Assembly (NCBI RefSeq): GCF_900188065.1
Contig: NZ_FZNQ01000004.1
Span: 1-64,000 of the forward strand
DNA length: 64,000 bases
Source: Halorubrum vacuolatum
GTDB lineage: Archaea > Halobacteriota > Halobacteria > Halobacteriales > Haloferacaceae
Direction: 5' to 3'
The notes beneath the pieces are model-generated. The model had not been told where the DNA came from and did not search any database. It was given only the letters and a program-made list of their open reading frames with translations. Both the position numbers and the translations under genes were made by a program. This document shows positions 53,971 to 62,743 of this stretch, in pieces; position 1 is the first letter of the stretch; every line of letters starts with the position of its first letter.

Positions 53971-54549
53971 TCAGGCGTCGCTTTCGAACGAGATCGCCTC
54001 AAGCGTCGTCGTCTCCCCGAAGAGCCAGTCGGCGTGGTCGATCGCGTACGATTTGTGGTCGGCGGTGATGTAGCCCAGCGCGTCCGTCACGATGACGGGG
54101 CGATAATCCCGTAACCCGGCGCTCGCGGCGGTGTGAAGGACACAGACGTTCGCGAGCGTCCCACAGATCAGGAGATCGTCGATCCCGTGGGCATCCAGGT
54201 AGCCCTCGAGTTCGGTCCGATGGAAGGCGTCGTAGGTGTGTTTCAGTACGACGTGGTCGTCCGCGTGAACGTCGAACCCATCGACGAGTTCCGCCTCCCA
54301 GGAGCCTTCGATGACGTGTTCGCCCCATCGCTCGAACTCGTCGTAGTAGTGGTTCCCCTCGAACTGTTCGGGCGGATGGACGTCTCGGGTGAAGACGACG
54401 GGCGCGCCGGCCTCGTGGGCCCGGTCGACGAGCGTGCTCACCGGCCCGATCGCGGCCTCGCTCGGGTCCGCGTGGAGGCTTCCGTCCGGATGACAGAAGC
54501 CGTTCTGCATGTCGATGACGACGACGGCGGTGCGGGTCGGATCGTACAT
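53971..54549 (-). CDS. pncA: Isochorismatase-family cysteine hydrolase, probable nicotinamidase
   Basis: A 192-residue cysteine hydrolase. The catalytic triad is Asp13 (VVVIDMQNGF), Lys103 (VVLKHTYDAF) and Cys136 (GTLANVCVLHTA). Metal-binding Asp56 and His58 lie in TRDVHPPEQFEGNH. This matches nicotinamidase, which makes nicotinate. The nicotinate phosphoribosyltransferase gene lies 1.8 kb away, supporting an NAD-salvage role, but the family also contains other amidases. Confidence 0.82.
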   Translation of the reverse strand: MYDPTRTAVVVIDMQNGFCHPDGSLHADPSEAAIGPVSTLVDRAHEAGAPVVFTRDVHPPEQFEGNHYYDEFERWGEHVIEGSWEAELVDGFDVHADDHVVLKHTYDAFHRTELEGYLDAHGIDDLLICGTLANVCVLHTAASAGLRDYRPVIVTDALGYITADHKSYAIDHADWLFGETTTLEAISFESDA

Positions 54550-54642
54550 GTCGGTCGATTGTATCCGAGCACCAATAAGCGTCGGCGTGGCCTCCGCTCC
54601 ATCCATGACGCCACCGGCAAGGTACTTACGCAGGCGCTCGCT

Positions 54643-56298
54643 ATGGATCGCATGGGACGGATCCGCAGCCCGTCGGGCACGCTCCCCGCGGTCCTCGTCT
54701 TTCTCCTCGTCGCCCTCACAGCCCTCACGCTTTCGACCGCCGGGGTCGGCGCGGCGACCGCCCCGGTCGTGGACGCCGCCGAGTGTACCGACGGGAGCGA
54801 GAACGAACTCGTCGGCTGCTGGAACGGGATCCATCACACGGCGGATCCGGACGGCGATCTCGGCATCGATCAAGCCGACGGGCTGAGCGATGAGGAGTTG
54901 GCGGACCTCACCTCGCTCAAGATGGCTCGCGTGGAGGCGATCCGTGAGCGACCGTTCGAGGCCGAAGTGGCCGTCGATGTCCTCACACGGGAGGAGTTCG
55001 CGGACCAACGGACGGAGACGGATCGGGACCCGGAGTTCGACCGCTGGAACGATCAGGTCTGGAAGGCGCTCTTCGTCATCGGTGAGGACGAATCCAGCGG
55101 GGAGGTGATCGACGAGGTCTTCTCCGGGGCGGTCGCCGGATTCTACTCGCCGGCCGACGATCGGATCGTCATCGTCGTCGACGACGATGAGAACGTGCAG
55201 GTTTCGCCGTCGACGCTGTTACACGAACTCGGCCACGCGATGCAGGACCAGTACGACGATTTGAGTGACGAGCGGTTCACCGGCGAGACCCAGGACGCCG
55301 ACCTCGGCATCGACGGGGCCGTCGAGGGCGAGGTGGTCTACATGGAGGAGGTGTATGCCGAACGCTGTGCGGACGAGTGGGCCTGTACGCCGGAGCCGTC
55401 AGGGACCGGCGGCGGGGGTGGTGAGGAGAACCTCGGCGTGTTGCTTACCGTCCTCCAGCCGTACTCCGACGGCGCACCCTACGTCGACGAACTGATCGAG
55501 GCGGACGGTTGGGAGGCCGTCGATGACCTGATGGCCGATCCGCCGGAGACGACCCGCGAGACGATCCATCGGGAGCCGTTCGAACCGACCCCCATTGACC
55601 TCAACGATACCGCCGAGGAGGGTTGGGAGCGGTACGACGAGCAGGGCGTCAACGGCTCGGATACGGTCGGCGAGGCGTCGATGTTCGTCTCGCTGTGGTA
55701 TCAATCAAGCACCTACGATGCGGGTGTAATGGCACACGACGATCTGTTTCCAAGCGAGGATGCACATCCCTATCAGACCTATAACTACTCACACCCGGCG
55801 ACGAACGGCTGGGCGAACGACGTCCTCTACCCCTACCGGAACGACGAGGGCGACGAGGAGCGGGACGGCTACGTGTGGCGGATCGAGTGGGAAAGCGGCG
55901 CGGACGCCGAGCGGTTCCACGAGGCGTACCTCCAGATCCTCGACGCCCACGACGCCGACCACCGACCCGACGGCATCTACGAGGTCGCCGACGGCGACTT
56001 CCGGGGGGCCTACGGGATCGAACGCAACGACACGACGCTGACGATCACCCACGCGCTGGCGCCCGACGAGGTGTTCGAGATCCGCCCGGATCTCGACCCG
56101 ACGGACACACCTGCGAACGTCGAGCCCGACGATTCCTTTGACGAGCCGATCGGGGACGACCTCGGCGGCGTCGATCCCGACGGGTCGCCCGAGGCGGACG
56201 ATGTCGGTGACGACGCGCCCGGATTCGGTGTCCTCGTTGCGCTCGCGGCGGTGCTGTCGGCGGCCACACTCCTCGCCCGCCGAAGCCGGACCATTTAG
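54643..56298 (+). CDS. Hvo_1808-family surface protein with HExxH motif and PGF-CTERM
   Basis: A 551-residue exported protein. The signal peptide is in residues 1-38 (LPAVLVFLLVALTALTLSTA). The putative zinc-protease motif is LLHELGHAMQDQYDDLSDE, with a downstream Glu-rich helix. The C-terminus has a PGF-type sorting signal (DDAPGFGVLVALAAVLSAAT then LLARRSRTI), a substrate for archaeosortase A that is cleaved and lipid-anchored at the S-layer. It is therefore a likely extracellular metallopeptidase. Start could also be the ATG at 54652. It is divergent from pncA. Confidence 0.9.
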   Translation: MDRMGRIRSPSGTLPAVLVFLLVALTALTLSTAGVGAATAPVVDAAECTDGSENELVGCWNGIHHTADPDGDLGIDQADGLSDEELADLTSLKMARVEAIRERPFEAEVAVDVLTREEFADQRTETDRDPEFDRWNDQVWKALFVIGEDESSGEVIDEVFSGAVAGFYSPADDRIVIVVDDDENVQVSPSTLLHELGHAMQDQYDDLSDERFTGETQDADLGIDGAVEGEVVYMEEVYAERCADEWACTPEPSGTGGGGGEENLGVLLTVLQPYSDGAPYVDELIEADGWEAVDDLMADPPETTRETIHREPFEPTPIDLNDTAEEGWERYDEQGVNGSDTVGEASMFVSLWYQSSTYDAGVMAHDDLFPSEDAHPYQTYNYSHPATNGWANDVLYPYRNDEGDEERDGYVWRIEWESGADAERFHEAYLQILDAHDADHRPDGIYEVADGDFRGAYGIERNDTTLTITHALAPDEVFEIRPDLDPTDTPANVEPDDSFDEPIGDDLGGVDPDGSPEADDVGDDAPGFGVLVALAAVLSAATLLARRSRTI

Positions 56299-56322
56299 AG
56301 TCCCGGCCCGGCTAGCCCGTGT

Positions 56323-57486
56323 ATGACTGATTTCGACATCGTCGGGCCCGAAGCGATCCGAGAGGGTCGCGCGACCGACGCCTACTTCGAACGGACCGAG
56401 ACGACGCTTCGGGAGGCAGGCCGGAACCCCCGGGTCGTCGCGGAGGTGACCGCGGACCAGTTCCCCGACGGCGAGTTCGAGCTGTTCGCCGGGTTGAAGG
56501 ACGCGGTCGCCCTGCTCGAAGGTCGGCCGGTAGACGTCGACGCGCTCCCCGAAGGTCGGCTCTTCGACGGGGGACCGGTGATGCGGATCGAGGGCGAGTA
56601 TCGGTCGTTCGCCCGCTTCGAGACCTCGCTTCTCGGGTTCCTCTCACACGCCTCCGGGATCGCGACCGCCGCGCTCGACTGCCGGGTCGTCGCCCCCGAT
56701 GCGACCGTGTTCTCCTTCGGCGCCCGCCACGTCCACCCCGCGATGGCCGCGACGGTGGAACGCTCCGCGCTGCTCGCGGGCTTCGACGGCTTCTCACACG
56801 TCGCCGCCGGCGACCTCCTCGGTCGGGAGGCAGCGGGGACGATGCCGCACGCGCTCGTCCTCTGTTTCGGCCCCGGCGAACAGGAGGCAGCGTGGGTCGC
56901 CTTCGATGAGGCCGTCGACGACGATGTCCCGCGGATCGCGCTCTGTGATACCTACACGGACGAACGCGACGAGACGCTCCGGGCGGTCGCTGCACTCGGA
57001 GACCGGCTCGATGGAGTCCGGATCGACACCACCGGCTCCCGGCGGGGCGATTTTCGCCACATCGTCCGGGAGGTTCGCTGGGAGCTTGCGGCCGCCGGCC
57101 GGCCCGAACTGCCGATCTACGTCTCCGGCGGGCTCGGCCCGGACGACCTGCGCGAGCTTCGCGACGTCGTCGAAGGGTTCGGCGTCGGCGGATACGTCTC
57201 GAACGCCGACCCGGTCGACTTCTCGCTCGACCTCGTCGCCGTCGACGGCACGCCGGGGGCGAAACGGGGGAAGCTCTCCGGCGTGAAGGAGGCATACCGG
57301 ACCGCCGACGGCGCACATGCGGTTCGCCCGTCGGCCGATCCCGCACCCGACGACGCCGAGCCGTTGCTCACGCCGGTCCTCCGTGACGGCTCGCTCGTCG
57401 ACGGCGCGGACGACCTGTTCGCGCTCGAATCGGGCATCGAGCGCGCCCGCTCGGACGCGTCGCTCGTCGGGTATGGCGAGGCGTGA
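56323..57486 (+). CDS. pncB: Nicotinate phosphoribosyltransferase
   Basis: A 387-residue enzyme of the short archaeal NAPRTase branch, converting nicotinate and PRPP to nicotinate mononucleotide. It has EVTADQFPDGEFELFAGLKD, FETSLLGFLSHASGIATAAL, VFSFGARHVHPAMAATVERS and VSGGLGPDDLRELRDVVEGF, which correspond to the PRTase active-site regions. It starts 24 nt after the surface-protein stop and shares the NAD-salvage theme with pncA on the other side of that gene. Confidence 0.92.
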   Translation: MTDFDIVGPEAIREGRATDAYFERTETTLREAGRNPRVVAEVTADQFPDGEFELFAGLKDAVALLEGRPVDVDALPEGRLFDGGPVMRIEGEYRSFARFETSLLGFLSHASGIATAALDCRVVAPDATVFSFGARHVHPAMAATVERSALLAGFDGFSHVAAGDLLGREAAGTMPHALVLCFGPGEQEAAWVAFDEAVDDDVPRIALCDTYTDERDETLRAVAALGDRLDGVRIDTTGSRRGDFRHIVREVRWELAAAGRPELPIYVSGGLGPDDLRELRDVVEGFGVGGYVSNADPVDFSLDLVAVDGTPGAKRGKLSGVKEAYRTADGAHAVRPSADPAPDDAEPLLTPVLRDGSLVDGADDLFALESGIERARSDASLVGYGEA

Positions 57487-57507
57487 AAATCCGGAGACGA
57501 TCGGCGC

Positions 57508-58110
57508 TTACAGCTCCTCAACGGCGCCGCCGTCAACGCGCTCGCGGAACACCTGTCCCTCGATCAGCGTCACCATCGTGTCGTCGTCCTGCCAGGCGTT
57601 CGGCGGGAGTTTGGCCTTTCGGCAGGCGCGCGAGAGGAACTCGGCGCCGGACCAGTCGTTCTCGACGGGAAGCGTCGGGTAGAGCCAGCCGTGGGCGTTG
57701 CCGCGGTCGACCGCGACGCCGTGAGTACCGATCTCGAGGTCCGCGAGGGGATCGTTCGTGATCACGGTGTTCGAGACGATACAGACGGAGACGACGATGT
57801 TGTCGAGCTCCTTCGGTTCGACCTCCGAGCCACAGGAGTCGCCGGAGGCGGCCTGGATGGCGGCCTCGACGATCGCGTGTCCGAGCTGCTCGGTCGTGTC
57901 CCACGCGCCGGCACAGCCACGGAGCCGGCCGCGTCCCCGCGTCGATTGAAGCCTGACGAACGCGCCGGTCCGCGCGTAGAACGCCTCGCGCATGCTTCCG
58001 GGCTGTTCCCGCTGTCCCTGTCGTACGAACGATTCGACCGCCTCCCGCGCGAGTTCGACCGCTCGTGCTCCGTCGTCGTATGAGAGATGAACGGTCTGGG
58101 CCTCGGACAT
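57508..58110 (-). CDS. AMMECR1-domain protein (TIGR00296 family)
   Basis: A 200-residue protein with the AMMECR1 fold: GAFVRLQSTRGRGRLRGCAG, HAIVEAAIQAASGDS, HGWLYPTLPVENDWSGAEF and KLPPNAWQDDDTMVTLIEGQ followed by VFRE. Members are universal in archaea and eukaryotes with no agreed function, often genetically near the MEMO-type dioxygenase. None is adjacent here. It is convergent with pncB. Confidence 0.93.
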   Translation of the reverse strand: MSEAQTVHLSYDDGARAVELAREAVESFVRQGQREQPGSMREAFYARTGAFVRLQSTRGRGRLRGCAGAWDTTEQLGHAIVEAAIQAASGDSCGSEVEPKELDNIVVSVCIVSNTVITNDPLADLEIGTHGVAVDRGNAHGWLYPTLPVENDWSGAEFLSRACRKAKLPPNAWQDDDTMVTLIEGQVFRERVDGGAVEEL

Positions 58111-58301
58111 ACCTCACATTGCGCTGCCGTGAACTTGAACGCTTCCCTTGGCGGTGAAGGTTCATGAGGAACCCTGATCGGACGTGAGAGCGCTGAAAAA
58201 CCCGGATTTCGGGGCGTTCCTTCCGGCTTCGATCCCGTGGCCACGGCGGTCCAGTCGGATCACATCCGGTCAACCGAACGATCACACCCGATCGACCGAA
58301 C

Positions 58302-58311
58302 GGCTTATTCG
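58302..58311 (+). promoter_or_regulatory. TATA box of the RNase P RNA gene
   Basis: ggcttattcg is centred about 27 nt before position 58331, the predicted 5' end of the RNA. Confidence 0.5.
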
Positions 58312-58330
58312 GACACGCCGGGTACGTTAT

Positions 58331-58703
58331 GGCGGACAGAGGGAGCCCGACTCCCGTGCATCCGCATGAGGAAAGTCCCCCCACCGGCCGGACGGGCGAC
58401 CGGGCTCACGCCCGGAGTCGGAGACGGCTGGCGCTGGAACAGCAACGAGACCCCCCGCCCCGACCGATGAGGTGCGTCAGGTCGCCATCGGCGACCGGCG
58501 ACGTCCGTAGCCTCGCTATGGCCGTGCGAACCGACTCGTAAGAGGAGGGAGCTAACCCACCGAGGGCCCACGACGGGCGGGAACGGATGGAACGGCGAAT
58601 CCTCGCCGGTGCAAGTCCGTGCCATCAGGTAGTCCGGCCACGGCGCGGACGCTGAGCCGAATGTCGGGACGAACCGAAGGGGGCTTACTCCCCTCAGTCC
58701 AGC
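58331..58703 (+). ncRNA. rnpB: RNase P RNA component
   Basis: Archaeal type-A RNase P RNA, the catalytic RNA that matures tRNA 5' ends. Conserved region I is gaggaaagtcc at 58368-58378. The matching conserved region V, accgaagggggctta (58673-58687), fits the ACNGAANNNGGCUUA consensus; together they form the P4 helix. ggac at 58334-58337 can pair with gtcc near 58697-58700 as the terminal helix, and gggag/ctccc (58341-58354) is a local hairpin. Ends are estimates, supported on the 5' side by the TATA box. Confidence 0.95.
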
Positions 58704-58790
58704 TCACCCGTGGAGCGACGGCGATATCCTGTGACATCCGTGGTCGCTTTACCGATTCGACGAGGGCCTCACGGTCCACCGACCGTACAC

Positions 58791-59153
58791 TCAGTCGACG
58801 GCCGCAAGTCGCCGGCGGATCGTCTCTTCGACCCGTTCGATGCATCCACGCTTGCCGAAGCCGAAATGGACGGTATTCGTATCGACCGGGGTTGAAAACA
58901 GGCTCTCGCTGTCAGCGGTGATTCCGTCCTGTTCGATCTGGAGGTAGCTGATGACGAGTCGCTTCGAGTACGTCACGCCGGTGATCTCGGATAGGGGGAT
59001 CCACCGATCGGTGAACTGTGACTTCGGGGCGCGTTCGATGAAGACGCCGTCGGGGTAGACGTGGACGGTGCCGTCTTGACACTCACAGGTAACGAGGATC
59101 TCGTCCTCGCGAGGAGGTCCTGTCGGGGGCTCATCGGTACGCTCGGACTCCAT
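58791..59153 (-). CDS. Haloarchaeal PH-like domain protein
   Basis: A 120-residue acidic-start protein with a beta-rich core: EDEILVTCECQDGTVHVYPD, FTDRWIPLSEITGVTYSKRL, VISYLQIEQDGI and a C-terminal helix (CIERVEETIRRRLAAVD). The pattern resembles bacterial PH-like domains but I cannot name a family. It is convergent with rnpB, close to its 3' end. Function unknown. Confidence 0.75.
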   Translation of the reverse strand: MESERTDEPPTGPPREDEILVTCECQDGTVHVYPDGVFIERAPKSQFTDRWIPLSEITGVTYSKRLVISYLQIEQDGITADSESLFSTPVDTNTVHFGFGKRGCIERVEETIRRRLAAVD

Positions 59154-59242
59154 TACAGGTCCGTTTCGGGAGTTGATATAAAAAGGCTGGCGCCGTGTGC
59201 ATCCGTTTCAGGGACAAGCAACTCCGACCCGTCCTCTCTCGT

Positions 59243-60214
59243 TCAAAACGGAAGCGGTAAGACAGCCATCTCGGCGAACTCCTCGATTTCGTCGGCGAAC
59301 GTGACCGAGATGTAGAGGATGGTGAAGATCACGGCGTTGTGGAGGCCGTGGAGCAGCGACGGCACGACGATGTTCTCGGTGTACTCATAGACCGCCCCGA
59401 AGACGAGGCTCGGGAAAAAGAGGATGGCGACGGTCGTCAGACGACCCTCGACCCCGCCGGTGAGCGCGACGACGTGGATGAACGCGAAGACGGCGGAGGC
59501 GATGACGATCGACGGCGCCGCGGGGAGGCGCTCCCTGAGCCGCCCCTGAACGACCCCGCGATACAGGATCTCCTCACAGGGGCCGATCACGAGGAACGAC
59601 GCGAGGATGAAAAGCGGGATGATCGCGGGGTTGTCGATCGCGAGCTCCGCGCTCTGGTTCGCCGCCGTCTCCACGCCGAGCAGCTGGACGATAAACGAGA
59701 TGCTGAGCACCGACGCGAGGATCACCACCCAGCCGACGACGACGAGGCCCAACTCGAAGGGGGTCGGCCAGCGCACGCCGAGATAGGAGACGATCCTCGA
59801 GCGGTCGAACCCACGCCAGGCGAGGTAGGCGATGGCGAGCCCGGCGAAGGCGACGTACTGGCCGACGATGAGCGTGAGGACTAGGTTCGCGACGAGCGGG
59901 AGTCCACCCACCGCCCAGTCGACGGCGAAGATCCCGAATCCACCCACCACCGCGATAAGCGGTCCGAGAAAGCCCAATCCGACGGCAACGATGACGGCGA
60001 CTGCCGCGGAGTCGTTCGTCCCGCCTCCATCGTCGTCGACGACAGTTCCCTCGGGCGGATCGGGTGTGGGGCCCCGTGTGTCGTCGGCACCCAGCGTCGT
60101 CGTCTCGACGCCGCCGTCCGGCGCCGATTCGTCCTCGCTGTTTGCCGAGCGGGTTTCGTCCCGCCGATCGGCCGGCGCACGTCCGTCCCCGTCGTTGCGG
60201 GAGGTGTCGGTCAT
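59243..60214 (-). CDS. CPBP-family intramembrane metalloprotease
   Basis: A 323-residue membrane protein: 65 disordered acidic residues, then about eight helices with the CPBP (CAAX protease / Abi) motifs VIGPCEEILYRGVVQGRLRE, the FIHV-containing helix (AVFAFIHVVALTG) and SLLHGLHNAVIF. Members cleave within membranes, for example prenylated or bacteriocin-related proteins; substrate here unknown. Isolated gene. Confidence 0.92.
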   Translation of the reverse strand: MTDTSRNDGDGRAPADRRDETRSANSEDESAPDGGVETTTLGADDTRGPTPDPPEGTVVDDDGGGTNDSAAVAVIVAVGLGFLGPLIAVVGGFGIFAVDWAVGGLPLVANLVLTLIVGQYVAFAGLAIAYLAWRGFDRSRIVSYLGVRWPTPFELGLVVVGWVVILASVLSISFIVQLLGVETAANQSAELAIDNPAIIPLFILASFLVIGPCEEILYRGVVQGRLRERLPAAPSIVIASAVFAFIHVVALTGGVEGRLTTVAILFFPSLVFGAVYEYTENIVVPSLLHGLHNAVIFTILYISVTFADEIEEFAEMAVLPLPF

Positions 60215-60287
60215 TATTCACCCCTAGGCGATGGAGGTTGAAAAGGGCCTTCGTCGTGACGCTCCGGGAGCGTCCGCTCCGTTCGGC

Positions 60288-60833
60288 TCACCGGCTGATC
60301 AGTTCGTAGTACACCAGCGCGGTGACGGCCCGGCCGTCGCGGAGTTCGCCGTCGATGGCGGCGCTCACGAGTTCGTCGTACTCGACGACGGTGACCCGTA
60401 TCGACTCGTTGTCATCGAGGTTTCGCTCCCCGATCGGTCGGCAGCCCCGGGCGACGAAATGATGATGGACGGCGTTCGACACCCCGTTCGTCGGTTCGAT
60501 GGTGAGGAGATGTTCGAAGGAGTCGGCTTCATACCCGGTCTCCTCGGCGAGTTCGCGGGCGGCTGCGCCCACCAGGTCGTCGCCGTCGGCGTCCTCGACC
60601 GAGCCGGCCGGCAAGCCACGGTTGACCCGGCCGACCGCCTGTCGCCACTCGTCGATGGCGACGACGTCGCCCTCGGGCGTGAGCGGAAGGACGACCACGG
60701 CCGGCGGCTCCTCGACGGAGTGGTACTCGTCGGCGGTTCCGTCCGGAAACCGCACGTCGTCGCGGCGGATCTCGAACCCCGGACAGCGGTACTCGATCTC
60801 GGTGTCCGTCGTCTCCCAAGCGAGGTCATCCAT
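60288..60833 (-). CDS. Nudix hydrolase (ADP-ribose-pyrophosphatase-like)
   Basis: A 181-residue Nudix enzyme. The upstream strands (PPAVVVLPLTPEGDVVAIDE, EWRQAVGRVNRGLPAGSVED) and the box DLVGAAARELAEETGYEAD match ADP-ribose pyrophosphatase-type proteins. The spacing from the first Gly to the RE pair is two residues longer than the standard GX5EX7REUXEEXGU, through an Asp/Gly insertion (EDADGDD), and the first Glu is effectively Asp. It should hydrolyse a nucleoside diphosphate linked to another group. Confidence 0.9.
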   Translation of the reverse strand: MDDLAWETTDTEIEYRCPGFEIRRDDVRFPDGTADEYHSVEEPPAVVVLPLTPEGDVVAIDEWRQAVGRVNRGLPAGSVEDADGDDLVGAAARELAEETGYEADSFEHLLTIEPTNGVSNAVHHHFVARGCRPIGERNLDDNESIRVTVVEYDELVSAAIDGELRDGRAVTALVYYELISR

Positions 60834-61015
60834 GCCGGGTTCTCCGCCTGCGGACGGATAAAACCGACCGGGTTGGACCCGTATCGAACCGCCGCCGTAT
60901 CCGACCGCGTGTCCGGTTGAACCGACTCATCCCTCCGCAGTCATGCGGTTTAATCCGGCTAAATTCGGGACAAGGGTCGTCCCGTATGAAGTCTCGGGGT
61001 GGCATATGGACGTGT

Positions 61016-61258
61016 ATGTCACCGTGGGAGCGACGGTACGTCGGGGAACTCATCGATGCATTGGAACGACACGATCGGATCCCACCTGCCGTCGCCACGG
61101 AGGCGCGTCTGGCCGTCGATGAGGATCGGTACCGCGACGCACTCGATACCGTCCTCGCCGTTGCTTTCGAGGATACCCCCCCGACCGGGATCGACCTCGA
61201 CGGCGATACCTACGGGTACACGGACGGTACGTGCCGTCCCGTCGCCGGGGAGGAGTGA
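61016..61258 (+). CDS. Small haloarchaeal hypothetical protein
   Basis: An 80-residue acidic protein: MSPWERRYVGELIDALERHD, then PPAVATEARLAVDEDRYRDA, a helical first half, and an Asp/Gly/Thr-rich end. No family recognised. In-frame ATG codons at 60986 and 60917 could extend it; a weak ctaaattc TATA near 60962 favours a start around 60986-61016. It is convergent with the Usp gene, 11 nt apart. Confidence 0.55.
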   Translation: MSPWERRYVGELIDALERHDRIPPAVATEARLAVDEDRYRDALDTVLAVAFEDTPPTGIDLDGDTYGYTDGTCRPVAGEE

Positions 61259-61269
61259 ACCGCGGACGG

Positions 61270-61761
61270 CTACGCCCCGTCCTCGAGGCATGCGACGACC
61301 GGACGGTCCGCCCCGTACAACACGTCCTGTGTCACGTCGCCGAAGACCGCCTTTCCGACCGGCGATCGTCGGGTTCCGCCCACGACGAGCAGGCTCGCGT
61401 CGACGTGGGCTCCATGTTCCATGATCGTCTCGGCTGGGTCGCCGATGAGCCCGACGTGATCGACGGCCGATGGAACCGTCCCGGGCCCTGCGGTGTCCAC
61501 GGTCCCGCCGTCGGTGGGTATCGTTTCCTCGCGCGTCCCGTCGAACGCCCGTTCGAAGGCGGCGGCCGCGACCTCCGCCGCCGCGTCGCGGACGGCCCCG
61601 AACGTCGGCGTCCCCTCGCCACCGTTCCGGTCCTCGAATCGCTTCTCCGATCGGACGTGGACGACGTGGAGGGGCTCATCGAGGCCGACGGCGAGTCGGG
61701 CCGCCTCGCGGATCGGTTCCGGCCGACAGTCCTCCCCCGGAACGCCGACGACGACGGTCAT
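61270..61761 (-). CDS. Universal stress protein (UspA family)
   Basis: A 163-residue UspA-fold protein: TVVVGVPGEDCRPEPIREAA, and the C-terminal ATP-binding-type loop GTRRSPVGKAVFGDVTQDVL, where G-2x-G-9x-G(S/T) is nearly matched. Archaeal Usp proteins respond to stress by unknown mechanisms. It overlaps surE by ATGA. Confidence 0.9.
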   Translation of the reverse strand: MTVVVGVPGEDCRPEPIREAARLAVGLDEPLHVVHVRSEKRFEDRNGGEGTPTFGAVRDAAAEVAAAAFERAFDGTREETIPTDGGTVDTAGPGTVPSAVDHVGLIGDPAETIMEHGAHVDASLLVVGGTRRSPVGKAVFGDVTQDVLYGADRPVVACLEDGA

Positions 61762-62663
61762 CGCTCCACGCGGGGGCGGCCCCCTGGCTCGTCGGCGCCC
61801 GATCCCGCATCCTCCATCCCTCCATCAGCGTCCGGATCGGTCGGGGACAGCGCCTCGCCGGCGTGGTCGCCCGCGATCGCCCGGGAGGTCGCAAGCGGGG
61901 AGACGCTGATCTCGCCGTCGATGGCCGCTCGTCTGTCGGAACCGGCGTCGTCTGCGACGTCACCACGGAGGAACTCCCGCCAGAATCGATCCCGAAGTTC
62001 GAGGCCCATCTCGCCGCGTCGTTCCTCGGCGCCGGCCTCCGAGGCGGCCGTCTCGCCGGGGCGGAACTCGATCACATCGAACCCACGCGCGGGCTCCGTG
62101 ATCCGATAGGTCGGGGCATCGGCGGCCTCGTCGCTCGCGGCCGGCACGTTGACGTTGATCACGTCGGCGCCTAAGGGGAGTCCGTCGCGTTCGAACCGTT
62201 CGACGAGCGCCACGGCCACCCGCCCGGCGAGCGCGAAGTCGTCCCGCCCCGTCGTCGGCGACACCGGGAGGTTCCCCCGATCGTACATCGAGACGGCGAT
62301 CCCCGGCGTGCCGAGGAACGCGGCCTCCATCGCCGCGCCCACCGTCCCCGACTGCCCGAGGATGTGCGCGCCGATGTTCGGGCCGTGATTACAGCCGGAG
62401 ACGACGAGGTCGGGATCAAGCCCGAGCGCGACGTCCGCGACCGCGACGCAGTCGGCGGGAGTTCCCTCCACCGCGTAGCCGAACGGCGTCTCCGCGTACT
62501 CCACCGTCGTCTCCCACCAGGACCGCCGGCCGCCGACGCCGGACTGGTTCGTCGCCGGCGCGACCACGGTCACGCGGTGGTCGGCGGCGAGCGCGTCGTG
62601 AAGCGCCCGGAGGCCGGCGGCGTCGATGCCGTCGTCGTTCGTGAGGAGAATATCAACGCTCAT
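61758..62663 (-). CDS. surE: 5'/3'-nucleotidase SurE
   Basis: A 301-residue metal-dependent phosphatase acting on nucleoside monophosphates. Signature motifs are DILLTNDDGIDAAGLRALHD (metal-binding Asp-Asp), VVAPATNQSGVGG, DLVVSGCNHGPNIG and SGTVGAAMEAAFLGTPGIAV. The last 50 residues form an acidic extension not present in bacterial SurE (about 250). It overlaps the usp gene by ATGA. Confidence 0.95.
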   Translation of the reverse strand: MSVDILLTNDDGIDAAGLRALHDALAADHRVTVVAPATNQSGVGGRRSWWETTVEYAETPFGYAVEGTPADCVAVADVALGLDPDLVVSGCNHGPNIGAHILGQSGTVGAAMEAAFLGTPGIAVSMYDRGNLPVSPTTGRDDFALAGRVAVALVERFERDGLPLGADVINVNVPAASDEAADAPTYRITEPARGFDVIEFRPGETAASEAGAEERRGEMGLELRDRFWREFLRGDVADDAGSDRRAAIDGEISVSPLATSRAIAGDHAGEALSPTDPDADGGMEDAGSGADEPGGRPRVER

Positions 62664-62743
62664 ACTCCTCTCTGGTCACCGCGGGTAAAAACCTCGGCGA
62701 AACGCGATCCGCGGTCGGCCGAGTCGCCGGAGACTGCCGACCC

